Positions 34,457-45,602 of a stretch of DNA of 64,000 nucleotides are shown piece after piece. This DNA is from Takakia lepidozioides (Eukaryota > Streptophyta > Takakiopsida > Takakiales > Takakiaceae). The DNA lies in NCBI GenBank assembly GCA_030704615.1, contig CM060731.1, positions 80,396,756 to 80,460,755 on the forward strand, given 5' to 3'. How positions within the stretch are numbered: position 1 is the first letter of the stretch; every line of letters starts with the position of its first letter. Made by a program: the position numbers and the translations under genes. The notes under the pieces were generated by a model. The model worked only from the letters and a program-made list of their open reading frames with translations, made no database searches and was not told the DNA's origin.

Positions 34457-35251
34457 CTACCGTTCATACCGTTTCCTAGCTTTGGCAATGTTGTACTTTG
34501 CGAGCTTCAACAAACGCTCGCATTCTTCCAGCACCGCTGCTGCTGCCGGTTCCTCAACATCTTGGGCGGCCCAACTTGTCGGCACCAGAGGTGCTTTTCC
34601 ATAGACCAATACGAAAGGGGAAACTCTCGTTGCGGAGTGTTTTGTGTTATTATAACAGAACTCTGCCGCGTCCAAGTGCTCCACCCAGTCCGATTGGTCT
34701 GCCGCCACGTAATTTCGCAAGATCTGCTTCACCACGGAATTCACCCTTTCTGTTTGGCCGTCTGTCGTAGGTCGGAAGGCGGTGCTCATCTTGAGCCTCG
34801 TCCCCATTTTCTTCCAGAATGCCCTCCAACATTTACTTGTAAACTTTGGATCACGATCCAAGACAATATCCTTCGAGAGTCCATGATGCTTGAAGTTGTG
34901 GGCGAAGTGAAGTCGCCCCGTCTCCTGTGCCGTTGCCGTCTCCTTGGTAGGAATGAAATGGCCCATTTTACTGAACCTATCCACCACCACCATGATTGCA
35001 TCGAATCCTTTTGACAGCGGCATAGCAGTCATGAAATCCATCGAGACACTTTCCCAAGACCCCTCTGGAATCGGCAAGGGTTGTAACAACTCCGCTTGCT
35101 TTTTGTACTCGCTCCGGTTTTGTTGGCATGCGGTGCATGTCTTGACATACTCCTCGGCCTCCTCCCTCAGTTTGGGCCAGAAATACTCTTTCTTCAGGAG
35201 TGCCGCGGTGCGCTTGGCTCCGCCGTGGCCCGCAAGCGGGCCATCATGCAT
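34457..35251 (-). pseudogene. Integrase core, copy 2
   Basis: A 264-residue frame with HHCC (MHDGPLAGHGG ... CTACQQ) and the catalytic triad in MDFM, VLDRDPKF and DGQTERVN. The usual serine before the second Asp is Leu. The frame overlaps the RNase H frame by 58 bp, in the -1 phase, with no recognisable slippery heptamer. Both copies show this same break. Confidence 0.9.
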
Positions 35252-36222
35252 TCTCTCAAGAGACTATCTCTGATCCCTCCCTTCAGTACATAGAGACGCT
35301 TTTGCTTGTACCGGAGCAGTCCATTTTGCAAGTGAAACTGCGATTTAACCCCCATCCTCAAGTCCCGCATCACGGACTTCGCCATCTCATCCTTCTGGTA
35401 AGCCTTCCGGATTTTTCTTTGAAGCGCAGTCTCACCCCTGTACACCAACATGAGCTGTTGCTTTCTACTTAAGGCATCGGCCACCACATTGTCCCGTCCC
35501 GGTTTGTATTGGATATCCACGTCACACACCGCCAAAGTGTCTTGCCACCTAAGTTGTTTTGGGGACAACTTAGGCTGCGTGGCAAAATACTTCACCGTGA
35601 CATTGTCCGTGAATACCTTCACCGGGTTGGAACCAACATAGTGGCGCCAAAGCTCAAGGCAATGCACCACCACCTTCATCTCTTTCTCGTGCGTTGGCCA
35701 GCGTCGCTCAACTTCATTCAGTTTCTTACTTTCGTAAGCCACTGGACACCCATTTTGCATAATTACACCCCCAATCGCGAAGTCCGACGCATCTGTATGA
35801 ATCTCAAACGGACGGTCGAACTCCGGGATTTTCAAGACTGGAGCTTCCGCCATCCGCTGCTTCAACTCGGCAAAGGCTTGGCCACAAAAGGTGTTCCATA
35901 CCCATACCTTGGATTTACACAGAAGGTTTGACAGTGGCCCCGCGATCTTGGCAAAATTTCTCACATACTTTCGGTAATAGGAGGCGAGTCCTAGGAAGGA
36001 TCGCACTCCCGGGACCAAAGTCGGAGGCTCCCAGTCCAAGATCGTCCTCACCTTTCTGTCATCCATTTTGATCTCATCCTGTGTAATCACATGCCCTAGG
36101 AACTCCACTTTTGTGACCCCGAATTTGCACTTTGAAGCTTTGGCATACAACTTCCATTCCCGCAATTTCTGGAACACCCTTTTGAGGTGCTCCAGGTGCT
36201 CCTCCTTTGTTTTTGAGTACAC
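35194..36222 (-). pseudogene. RT C-terminus, RNase H and linker, copy 2
   Basis: 342 open codons from [20 protein letters not shown] through [15 protein letters not shown], RNase H (FEIHTDASDFAIGGV, ESKKLNEVERRW, FTDNVTVKYF, VADALSRKQ) to the integrase-linker LRYKQKRLYVLKGG. RNase H keeps its glycine after FAIG, unlike copy 1 (FAIR). The frame begins just after a stop at 36,223. Confidence 0.9.
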
Positions 36223-36840
36223 CTACACGATCACAAAGTCATCCAGCCACTCCTGGAAAAGGCTGTTCATGAGCGTGCTAAATGTCGCGGGTGCATTGGT
36301 GAGCCCAAAATGCATCACCAAGAACTCATACGAACCATATCTTGTCATGCACGCGGTCTTCTCCTCATCTCCTTCCGCCACTCGGATTTGATGGTAGCCC
36401 GAGCGCAAATCGATCTGGCTAAAATACTTCGGTCCTGCCAACCGATCGAAGAGGTCGTCGATCATTGGCAAAGGGTACCGGTTCTTGATAGTCACCTTAT
36501 TCAGAGCCCTGTAATCGACACACATCCGCAGCGTCCCATCCTTCTTGTTTGCGAATAGCACCGGGGCTCCGTAAGGTGACTTACTCGGCCGGATGTACCC
36601 CTTTGACATTAGATCCTTGAGCTAAGTCTTCAGCTCGACCAACTCTCTGTGGCTCAACCGGTAGGGCGCCTTGGTAGGCGGCTCCGATCCCGGTATTACC
36701 TCAATTTTGTGGTCAACTCTCCTTCGCGGTGGCAAGCCACTTGGTAAATCCTCCGGTATCACATCCTGGTATTTCTCCAAGATCCCCTTGATCCAATCTG
36801 GGCTCGGCTCCCTATCGCCTTCTCCCTTTACTTATCTTAC
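36223..36840 (-). pseudogene. RT N-terminal and palm region, copy 2, active site deleted
   Basis: Motifs from [24 protein letters not shown] to [16 protein letters not shown] and WLDDFVIV are present, then the frame stops. Against copy 1 a 15-bp deletion near 36,222 removes the codons of the YIDD box and leaves TAG. The flanks of the deletion are both TACAC. The usual MPFGLTN reads MHFGLTN. An upstream part to 36,840 is in another frame. Confidence 0.9.
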
Positions 36841-36902
36841 GTAAAGCAAAAAGTGGGGCTCGTGTGGCTCCTTTATGGCCCACTCCCTTGCTGACAGAAG
36901 GT

Positions 36903-37505
36903 TTATTCGCCCTCCCATGGGTTTGGGCGTTTTTCCGACACTCGTAAAACTTCGCCACCATTCCCACACGGCAGCGTGACTACTCTCTTGCGGTCATCTA
37001 TGACCGCTCCGGATTTACTCAAAAATGTCATCCCTAAAATGAGATCCACTCCATCGATCTCGCAAATGGTGAAGTTCTCACGTCTCTCCCAAGTCCCCAG
37101 TTGAAGAGGAACATCGAACGCCAACCTCGTCACCATTTGTGGTTCTCCTTTGGCAGAACGCACCTCAATAGAGGCCCCCACGTCACTTGTCAGGAGCCCC
37201 AGCTTTCGTGTCGTTGTCGGTGTCATGAAGGAGCGCGACGCTCCTGTGTCCACCAACAACGACACGTTAGTTCTGGAAATTATCCCATCCACGAACATTA
37301 ACTGACTTCCTTTACGCAAGGCGCCAATTTCCTGATACAACTCACAAGAGTAGTTGCCTACCTTGCAAGTCTTGGCGACCACCGCCTCCACCAAGCGGCT
37401 GATTGAATCTTCACACAGCTCCGTGGCCGCCCGAATCATGTTCAATTGTCGGGGTTTCGTGCACTTCTTGGCCATGTGCTCAGGCTCCCCGCAATTGAAG
37501 CACAC
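36903..37505 (-). pseudogene. CCHC knuckle and aspartic protease, copy 2
   Basis: 200 codons. The N-terminal CFNCGEPEHMAKKC is a CX2CX4HX4C knuckle from the end of Gag. LLVDTGASRSFM is the retropepsin active site (DTG at about residues 93-95), and LILGMTFL the C-terminal protease motif. The end reaches the stretch that in copy 1 is interrupted by CACTA A. Confidence 0.9.
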
Positions 37506-37546
37506 TCCATCGAAGGTCGCCTTCTGTCCGCCATAAGCCGCCGCAC

Positions 37547-38515
37547 CTACATTTCTTTTCGGAGCACAGGGTGCCGCCTTGACGTGTGAAGGCCCTCCCT
37601 TCGATTTCCACGTGCCATTGTCGCCGCGTGGCCTATCCCACTTTCCGGTCGGAAGGAGTCACCCTCCCGCCGGGCCTTCTTGTGGTTCAGCTCCGTACGG
37701 CCTTGCCTTTCGCCCTTAGGGACATCTGAGAAACATTCAGCCCTCTCAATTGTCTCGTTCAAAGTCTTAGGTGGCTTCTCCTCCAACTTCCGTCTGGCCC
37801 ATGGGGCCAGTCTCGCCACAAAGTTGAAGACAATTTTTGGTTCTGCCATGTCCGCGACTTCGAGCAACAGCACATTGAAATCCTGAACATATCCCCGAAT
37901 GTCATCCGTTTGCTTCAAATTCCTCATCTTGTCCCGGGCAAGCCAACACGCGTTGAGGGGCACAAACTGTCTCTTCATAAGTTCCTTGAACTCACTCCAG
38001 TTCAAGGTTTCCGGGTTTGGACCTCGGTCGTGAAGGCGTTTCTGCCACCATTGTTGAGCATAGCCCCTCAAATAGGTGGGAGCCACTTCCACCCGATCCT
38101 CGTCACTCAACTTGGCCGCTCGGAAGTACTGCTCTAGCTCCAAGAGCCAGGTGTTGAGTGCCTTCCGATTTCAGACGCCCTCAAAGGTGCCGGGTTCCTT
38201 AGGCTTCACCTTAAACTTTGCCTTAGTGGAAGTGGCATTAGCCGCCTTCAACACGTCTTTCAACGTCCCGCCAAACTGCGCCAACAACCCTTCCCAAAAG
38301 GCTGCTGGCATGGGAAGCATCTGTTGGTCTGTCGGAGCTCTCAGAAATTCCTCGGGCTCCGACTCCTCAGATTCCTCCCGTTCTTGAGCGGCCTCGTTTT
38401 CAAAAGCATGGATCGCTTCCTCAAATGGCCGCTTCGGTGACACGTCGCCCCCATCGGGCTCACCAGAATCATCTTTCGGGCCGTTCCGCTTTCGCTTTGG
38501 CTTGTCTGACCCCAT
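37547..38515 (-). pseudogene. Gag, copy 2
   Basis: The start at 38,515 opens a charged N-terminus (MGSDKPKRKRNGPKDD) followed by acidic stretches. A stop near 38,171 separates it from the retrotransposon capsid domain: LEQYFRAAKLSDEDRV, AQQWWQKRL, FKELMKRQFVP, the pattern of the retrotrans_gag family. A basic tail follows and loses frame before the knuckle. Gag forms the particle in which reverse transcription takes place. Confidence 0.85.
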
Positions 38516-38560
38516 GATGAGGCCGATCCCAAGGACGAATGCGTACTAACCTCTAGTTTG

Positions 38561-38568
38561 TGATACCA
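38561..38568 (-). other. Primer binding site of chromovirus copy 2
   Basis: Directly inside the 5' LTR, on the element strand, TGGTATCA follows two bases after the LTR end. It matches the first eight bases of the usual plant initiator methionine tRNA binding site; the match does not extend (ACAAAC follows). Confidence 0.8.
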
Positions 38569-38570
38569 AG

Positions 38571-39302
38571 TGTTGCGCACCTCACTTCGGTAAGCTCCCT
38601 TTTAAGTCATAGTTACTCGCTTTGATGCGCGCGCCTAACTCCAACCTAGCCGCCGGGCCAACTTGGCGCTTCGGCTTCTGCTCACGGGACATAACGGTCC
38701 CCCTTTACTCCTTCCAAAAAGACCCCCACCAATTTGGGCCAGTGGAAATTCCCTTTGGTTAGATGGTAGTCCGGAATAGCTTCCCACTCCTTGGTTGCCT
38801 TCCGGCTCGCTTGCTTACTTACTAGTTTTTTGGTCACCAACGGGCTTGCACCGTTCTCGGGGTTACTACTCCCTATATATACTCCTGTGATTGTCCGTGG
38901 GGGTTTCACAAAACAAACCTTGCATTTTATGGCGAACCACCACGAAGACCCTCGACTCCCGGTGATGAGTCGTGGTGAGTCTTGGCCCACCCACCGCGGC
39001 CCCATTGGACCGTGCCAAGACTCCCCACGACTCCCACCACAAGGTCTCCGCCCCATGGTGAGTCCTATGCCACCCCCACTAAGTCCCACTAAGTCCCACT
39101 AAGCTACCACCACCCCTTGTGGAGCCACCCCACCGCAACCCGGTGGCTGGGGCTCCACCTAGTGAGCGCCCTCCGCCTCTTTGAGTGCCTTGGGCACTCA
39201 AGGGTGCTTCAGCCCCCCGTACCTATTGCTACCACCGCCCCCACCACAGGGGCAGGCCCTCTGCGTCTCGACCCCCTGTCCTCAAGGCAAAGGGCCGCGA
39301 CA
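38571..39302 (-). repeat. 5' LTR of chromovirus copy 2
   Basis: 732 bp, TGTTGCGCACC ... GGGCCGCGACA on the + strand. It holds the promoter; on the element strand GTATATATAGGGAG at about 38,869-38,882 is a good plant TATA box. It keeps the stretch that is deleted in the other LTR. The first bases read TGTTGC against TGTCGC in the partner. Confidence 0.92.
38869..38884 (-). promoter_or_regulatory. TATA box in the 5' LTR
   Basis: On the minus strand the run GTATATATAGGGAG matches the plant TATA consensus and lies in the LTR at about 420 bp from its outer end. The same run exists in copy 1's LTR near 14,967 and is absent from the deleted LTR at 32,575-33,073. Confidence 0.6.
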
Positions 39303-40443
39303 GAAAGACATGAAGTAAAAGGACCCCTAATCACCAAAAGCACCTTGAGCGATTGGGGAAGGTAACTCTGCGCCATCGCCACCAGTAAGCCATCTCCAGC
39401 ACAGCTAAGGAGAAGCAAAGCATACAAATGCTAGGTTTAAGAAGGGAGAGAGAGATATATATACTTCCCCACATAAGCGCCGCTGCGAAACATAAAAGCC
39501 AGAGGAGGTAAAGAGACGATGCCATCACAGTGGGGTCTCCCGCCTGTGAGAAGAGACAAAAACGCCGCCATTGTTGCACATTCCCCAGGAGCTCGTCTGG
39601 CATGGGCACGAAGCAGCAGAGCTCAGATGCCATAACTCTCAGCCCGCGAGCTCAGAAGCCACGAGGAGTGCAACTGACGGCGGGAGAGACACCCTAGGGC
39701 AAAGCCCGATTTTTCATCCACGGAGGATGAATAATCAACACCCTTTATCTCGAAAACCCGACGGATGTCATCCGTTAGCTAGGTTTTAACAGTAGATTAT
39801 AGGGTCCAGGCCGTAAACCCTATTTCCTTTAATGACTTCTTGTGCTTTCTCGCCGGAGTATGGATCTAAGTGATAATGGACAAACCTCTTCACCTCCTTA
39901 ATTAGCAATAATTAAGGGTAATTAAACAATTCTCCAGGGCCATCATAAGCTGCTTTCTTCATCCGGTTCAGATGAAAAAAACAAATAGGTCCATTTATTT
40001 GGGGAGTCCCGTCGCAGGATGAACAAAGCAGAGTACACATAATCCCACAGGCAGCAGTTTCTCATCCTAACAGGTATTTCATCATCCCCTAAGAAAAGCC
40101 TCATCCAGTACGGAAAAAAAGGCATAAAGGAGGAATTAATCGAATTCATATCTTGGTATCTTTTATCCGGCATGGATGGAAAAATATAGATAGGATGCCA
40201 GTGTCACAACCCCTACAGAGGTAATTCCTCACTTCTTGGTGACTCATCCGAGTATAGATGAAAGTAAATAAAAGAGGAATGAAAAATTATAGACCTTTTT
40301 TAGAGGTTTTTTAGTGTTCACCTAGGTAATTCTTCAGATATGGACAGAAAAACTTTATAGGGCGTGTGAAAACGCTGTTTAGAGTCCATCTGGTATAGAT
40401 GAAAAAAACATGGAAAGAACACTGATGCAACGGCCAATTCCGA

Positions 40444-40597
40444 GGAGGGAGACAGAGGGAGAGAGGGGGCAACAAAGAAAAAACAAAAAGGTGGGGGGGG
40501 GGGGGGGGATGACTGAGCAGCTGCACTCAGTCACTCCCCCCCCCCCACCTTCCTCTTTTTCTTTTGTTTCCCTCTCTCTCCCTCTCTATCCCTCTGG
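40444..40597. repeat. P2 hairpin junction, second
   Basis: Left arm GAGGGAGACAGAGGGAGAG ... GGTGGGGGG; core ATGACTGAGCAGCTGCACTCAGTCA in two halves; right arm CCCCCCACCTTCC ... CTCTCTCCC. Nearly the same as the junction at 28,634 with small indels in the G and C runs. Confidence 0.8.
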
Positions 40598-42790
40598 ACA
40601 CTGGGCTGTGGAATTGTTGTCCCGACTTCCATCCTTGAGGAAAGGAAAAAAAAATTGCAAAATTAGGTTGAAGGGAATTTTGGATGTTTTTTATCCAAAA
40701 ACAAATTTTAATTTGTTTTAGTGAAATATTTCTTCACTAAAAAACTTGTCGATGCTCAATACATACCCCAATCACACCATTAAGGTTTATATACTTGTTT
40801 CGGATACCCAGTTTGTCTAAAGGTAGCCTGATAATCCTTTTCAGGACATCTTCCAAAGGATTGGCATATGAGCAGGGAGAGTTTGCCCTTTTGGAGAGGA
40901 TTCTAGTATGCACTCCCTTACGGGGTGAGTGCATTACCACATTCACTCCGTAAGGGCCTGCCCATACCAGGGGGTTGGATGGTGGGATTCCTCTCTCTCC
41001 TTCTCTCTCCCTCTAGACACTGGGCTTATGGAATTGTTTTGTCACGATTTTCATCTTTGAGGAAATTGACAGGAAAAAAAATTGCAAAATTGGGTTGCAC
41101 GGAATTTTGGATGATTTTTATCCAAAATGTTTTTTTAATTATTTTTTTAGTGAAATATTTCTTCACTAAAAAACTTGTGAGTTGCAAAACTCCCGTCGGG
41201 TTCTACTTTTTCATTCCAACCTGGATGAAAAAAAGACTTCATCTGACTGGACCTAAATACAGGGAATTGTTTTTTTTTTTTAAAACCCCATGCTTTTCAT
41301 CTAACCTAGATGATTGAAATACGGACTACATCCGTTGAGTGCAAGACACGCAGTTGAAAGGCACGATGTATTCATCTTCCACGAATGAGAAAGGACTACG
41401 TCCGTCGGGCGGACTATAACTGGTTGGATGCTTTTTCACCTAAGAAGGATGAATGACGGGCCAGACAGGGGAAAACCATGCAACCTAATGGTTAATTTTC
41501 TTCTGAGTTAGCAGTGTTGTGGTGCTGGCGGAGTCCTCCCTGCACGGTTAGCGTTGGTGGAGAGATGGCGACTCTTCCCCCAAACAGTAAAAAATGTTCT
41601 TTTTTCTGTTTGTTTTACTTCCTTGCTTTCTCTGGCATTCTCTGCGCTTAGATTGAAGTGTATTTGACCTCCTTTTGATCGAAGTGTGGCTTACGCCTGC
41701 TAACTCACCTGTGCATGCTCACTAAATCATCAGATGTTTTTGTGGTTGTTTTTGGACAGGGCACCCAGGTGAGGGCTTCCACTTTATTATTCTGATGTCT
41801 AGGTGAGGCTGGATGCCAAGTGGGATTGCAGAGCAGGGGAAGGAATCGCTTGCCGGGGATCTCATTTAAACATGTTGAAAATTGAAATGTTTGTTGCAGC
41901 TATTCGGGTACCCATGTTGGCCCCTGTTATGTTCCAACCCGGATGGCTTTGTAGCTAGATGCTTAGGCCAGGTATGTGGTGAAGATTCTGCCTGTGATAT
42001 TGGCTGACAATGAAATATGGCAGCATCTAGAAATATATAACTGGTAACTGTTTTTGAGGCAGCAGTGGGGGGTGTCAAGTGGAAATACCCCCTGGACATG
42101 GTTTGTAATGACATGGGTCAAATGTGGAATGGAATGATGTGAAGGGTGTACTGACAGTATCATTACTGTCACAGGATGTGTATGTAGTCCTTTATCTTAC
42201 ATTGCTGTGTCAGGAACTTTGATTTTCAGGCTTAGTCTTTAAGAAATAAAGGTATAGGGGTAGTCTGAAAAACTTTACTCAGACATATCCCTCCTCCCCT
42301 GTTGGGGCAAGCTGTGGCTGCAGACCTGCTCTAAACCTTTTATATAGCAGGGCAAGGATTAAAATCTGTGATGTCCAAGTGTTCTTTTTTTCTCTCCGAT
42401 TTCTTAAAAAAACCCTCCATGACACCCATGGGGTTTGAATAAGTATGCTGGATGTTATAGCTGGCGGACAGTAAATCTGTATGACCATTGACCTGCAACA
42501 CATCAAGGCCAAAATAAGGCCAAGTACCCGCCATACCACCCAGACCTCTGAATGTATATCCTGACATGACTGGTGTCAATCAGCATAAGTGGCATATCTT
42601 TGGGTATGAATAATACTGACATTGAACACATTACTGTACATGGATGTAATTCTGGATTTTCTTTAAGCTTGATGATTGATGGGTGGTGCCATTGTTAAAG
42701 TGGCTGATATGGCTGATTATCTTCTTATTCATGACAACGACCTTCGACGGTATCATGTTTTGTCGTGACATGAAATAAAAGTATTTTCAC
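40598..42790 (+). repeat. Array arm 5, second copy of arm 3
   Basis: Collinear with arm 3, including the GTGAGG module at about 41,715-41,780. Its first part is duplicated: the stretch from CTGTGGAATTGTTGTCCCGAC to CTTCACTAAAAAACTTG occurs at 40,605-40,747 and again at 41,020-41,176, with 270 bp between. That spacer holds a 17-bp hairpin, CCCTTACGGGGTGAGTG against CACTCCGTAAGGG, at 40,916-40,957. Confidence 0.7.
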
Positions 42791-42812
42791 TCTCTTATAT
42801 GCTGGTGCTCTC
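42733..42812. repeat. P1 half-hairpin joined to LINE-2
   Basis: GACAACGACC ... TGTCGTGACATGAAATAAA is the left half of P1. Instead of the right half, LINE-2 sequence follows from CTCTTTTAAGCTCCCGACGAG. The same joint recurs at 45,603. Confidence 0.7.
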
Positions 42813-43352
42813 TTTTAAGCTCCCGACGAGTTTAAATTCAAGGTCAGATGGTGGGTTCAGCTGTAACATAGTCCCAACACCAGATATCCTAAGTTTATCG
42901 ACTCTATATCTTGGAAACAAGACCGTTCACCGACCTGTCAAACAGGCAAGTTTTATTGAAGACGTAGTTGAAGACAGTAAGAAGAGATTCTCAAGACCTG
43001 GACCTGAAACCGATAAGTCTTCACCCTGCTGGTAAATGGGACTTAGAGGCTTGTAGTGTCCATGCTTATGATCACTGTCCGGGGGTTCTCTCACCAAAAA
43101 GACGCTCTCTTAAATATATCAAAGAATGTGCATGTACCCTCTGTTACTTTGAAAAAGTCGAGCCGAGACAACAAAAGCCCAGCCCCTTCTGAGGCCTAGT
43201 TTTTGGCAACTCACACACAGCAGATTAATGCTTATGTGAAGGGATTTGTAGAGGATATCTGGTGAACCCCTGGATTAATTTCTATATGTGAATGTATAGT
43301 CTTACTACCAACGTCAGCCCCTGACAGAGGTAGGATCTGTCCCTTTGTTTCC
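42813..43352 (+). mobile_element. LINE-2 fragment, plus strand, internally deleted
   Basis: The start matches 45,603 onward (AAATTCAAGGTCAGATGGTGGG; ATATCTTGGAAACA). The end, 43,210-43,350, is the reverse complement of the LINE-2 3' part (GGGATTTGTAGAGGATATCTGG; ACCAACGTCAGCCCCTGACAGAGG). Sequence for the CPLCGQ knuckle is mostly missing. It is followed directly by a P2 stem. Confidence 0.75.
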
Positions 43353-43356
43353 ACAA

Positions 43357-43465
43357 GAGGGGCAACAAAGAAAAAAAAATAAATGTGGGGGGGGGGTGTG
43401 GACCTGAGCAGCAACAGGCTCAGTCACTTCCCCCCACATTCTTTTCTTTCTTTGTGCCCCTTGAT
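43357..43465. repeat. P2 hairpin junction, third
   Basis: GAGGGGCAACAAAGAAAAA ... TGTGGGGGG faces CCCCCCACATTC ... TTTCTTTGTGCCCC; the core is CTGAGCAGCAACAGGCTCAG. The core sequence differs from the other two P2 copies while the pairing CTGAG/CTCAG is kept. Confidence 0.75.
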
Positions 43466-45602
43466 GTCTCCCTCTCACTCCCCTCTCTTGTCCCTCTCTC
43501 TCCCTCCCTCTCCCTCTCTCCAACTACTTGTTTGGGATTATCAATTTTTTTCCATAATACTTATTTAGAAATACTTTCATATTTTTAATCCCAATTTTTA
43601 ATGTTCATCCATACTGGATGACATTTTCTGCTATAACCATAACCTGGATGATTTATAGGCAGATGCATTTCAATGCATTTTCGTGTTATGCTCCTTGATT
43701 GGTTTAAACCTATTGAATGCCCATTTTCATCCTGGTCTGATACCATCCATACCGGATGGTGGATGAAATCCGCGGGTGGTTTCTCTTTAAGTGTCGTCTT
43801 GCCCTAGACACAACACGATATCGTGCGTGTTTGTTTATCTGGAAGAGGGCGCCATGGCGGACGAATGCTTCCCGATGTCGGCTGAATGCCCGAGCAGCAA
43901 GATCCGAACGGGTGTGTTCTTGTTTTTTTGAAAGCGCGATGATGGCAGACACTTTCATCTCCCGCGATGGCAAATGGGCATAATATTGTGTTTGCCTACG
44001 TTTTTCCTCAGATGACAGCAAGCAGCGGTTATGGAGGTGGGGAAGCGGCCTGTATTACAAGGATACAACCTGTCCTCAACTCTCCTCCGTTTGCATTCTA
44101 TTGTGCTCATTCAAATTCAGGTGATGAACACTGCAGCGTCCTACTCAACAAAAGATTGACGTTCTTTGTTTGGGGTCACCTATGCGTTCTTCTGCTGGTT
44201 ATGTGATCTTGCATGCTTTATGGCTCATACCTGACATGGATAGCAACTGTGAAATCCTTGTTAATTCACCTCGCGCATCCTCACTAATGCACAAAGCATT
44301 TTTTGTGTTTGTTTTTTTGGGGACGGGCGCAGTAGAGGTGAGTCGGATTTTCATTGCCGCCATGAACTCTTTGGCTTGCAGAGATTCTTGTTACTGAATG
44401 AGGGATAAGATATGCTGCAAGCTGCCGTTGTTGCAATTTTCTGCTTCAAAGCTGCTCAAGGGGGATATGCCTAAACCTTTACTTTGATTTCTGGTTCCTT
44501 GGTTAACAAAATCTGTTAAGTCAGGGAGTAAATTGGGCTGGGCCTCCTAGAAATCAGACCTTATTGTGAAGGTTCGGGCTGGTTGTGATTGACAAAGTGT
44601 TTGGTGGTGCACGTGTGAACATTGGATGAAATTTTTCAGACCTGTTTTCTGGCCTTTTGGAGAATCAGACAATGTTGTTTATGCCTCACCGATTTAGAAT
44701 GTATTAAGTAAGGCATTGGGTAAGCCTTTTTAAGAACACATACATTCTTTCAGGCTCCCCCATGGAGATTATAACCTGATTACAGACTGGTATTTTTGAG
44801 GATCTCTCTAAAACTTGGCAGAGTGACTGGATAAGGCCCTGGGATACATACCATAGCCCTGCATCTACTCATGGAAGTACAATCAGTTCAGCTTGTGCTT
44901 TTAGGAACATACAAGTCCTTTAAAGCTGTAATAGGGAATTGTTTTCATCAAAGCTCTCACTCTTAGGCCTGCTGGAATGGTTTTCTCAAAAACCTGTTGA
45001 GCTTACAACATACTTGTTTAAGCTATTTGAACCCAAGAATTACCAAGTCAGTATTTTTTAAGGGCTTTTTTTTATTACGAACTGTATTCTTAAGCTCCCC
45101 CCAGAGATTGGGAATGTGACATGGTAATGACTTACGGGTTTTTGTATGATCATCACAGCATTTGCCATCTGTTTGGTTGTTGTAAGCCACTGGAACACGT
45201 ACAACTCTTATTTAAAACTCAGTATGTTTTAAATAAAGTGGTTCAGACTTTGATTGATTGACTGTATGCAAATGTGCATATATTCTTCAGAACCCTACAT
45301 GCTCATGCTATGTCTTTGTTTTTTTAGAAGACCCCACCCTCCCACCTATGATTTCAAGAACTTTGAAATCCAGTCTCTTTTATTTAAGATGAACTATTTA
45401 TGGAGGGGAAGTGTTAACATGATGATATAAGGATACCTTGTAATTTAAGGATTTTTTTTCTGGGATTGTACATGTAAGGAGATGTTTGACAATGCCTTGT
45501 AATGAGGCTGCTATGTCATTTTTCTTGACAATGACTTTTACTAAGTCTTGTTCATGTCTCGACATGACATGAATATCTTCCCTCTCTTCTGTGCTGCTCT
45601 CT
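43466..45602 (+). repeat. Array arm 6 (P2 to P1)
   Basis: CATCCATACCGGATGG words at 43,600-43,760, the module GCATCCTCACTAATGCACA ... GGGACGGGCGCAGTAGAGGTGAG at about 44,277-44,345, then AT-rich DNA with AAGAACACATACATTC words similar to arm 1, CCCACCCTCCCACC near 45,336, and the P1 half ending at 45,602. It resembles arm 1 more than arm 3. Confidence 0.65.

Larger units (their letters stand above)
32575..39302 (-). mobile_element. Complete chromovirus copy 2 with 5-bp target duplication
   Basis: A 6,728-bp LTR retrotransposon, minus strand, bounded by TGTCGCGC and CGCGACA and flanked by GAAAG on both sides (32,570-32,574 and 39,303-39,307). Right to left: 5' LTR, primer binding site, Gag, CCHC knuckle, protease, RT, RNase H, integrase, chromodomain, 3' LTR. 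The interrupted arm sequence resumes exactly where the duplicate arm 2 predicts. It is defective: a stop and small deletion in RT, a frame break between RNase H and integrase, breaks in Gag, and a short 3' LTR. Confidence 0.96.
31061..40443 (-). repeat. Array arm 4, second copy of arm 2, interrupted by a chromovirus
   Basis: Collinear with 26,055-28,633: the 192-bp array at 31,212-31,878, the reverse-complement GTGAGG module at about 32,440-32,515, then an interruption at 32,575-39,302, then the remaining part 39,308-40,443 with the same TCATC words. Removing the chromovirus and one GAAAG gives an arm of about 2.65 kb, the size of arm 2. Confidence 0.8.

Noticed and set aside
34498-35472. Plus-strand frames of 60-150 codons opposite the integrase and RNase H
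   Set aside because: They are the antisense of conserved retrotransposon domains and show no domain of their own.
40737-40946. A 69-codon minus-strand frame in arm 5
   Set aside because: It lies in a spacer absent from arm 3, has no known domain, and overlaps a 17-bp hairpin.
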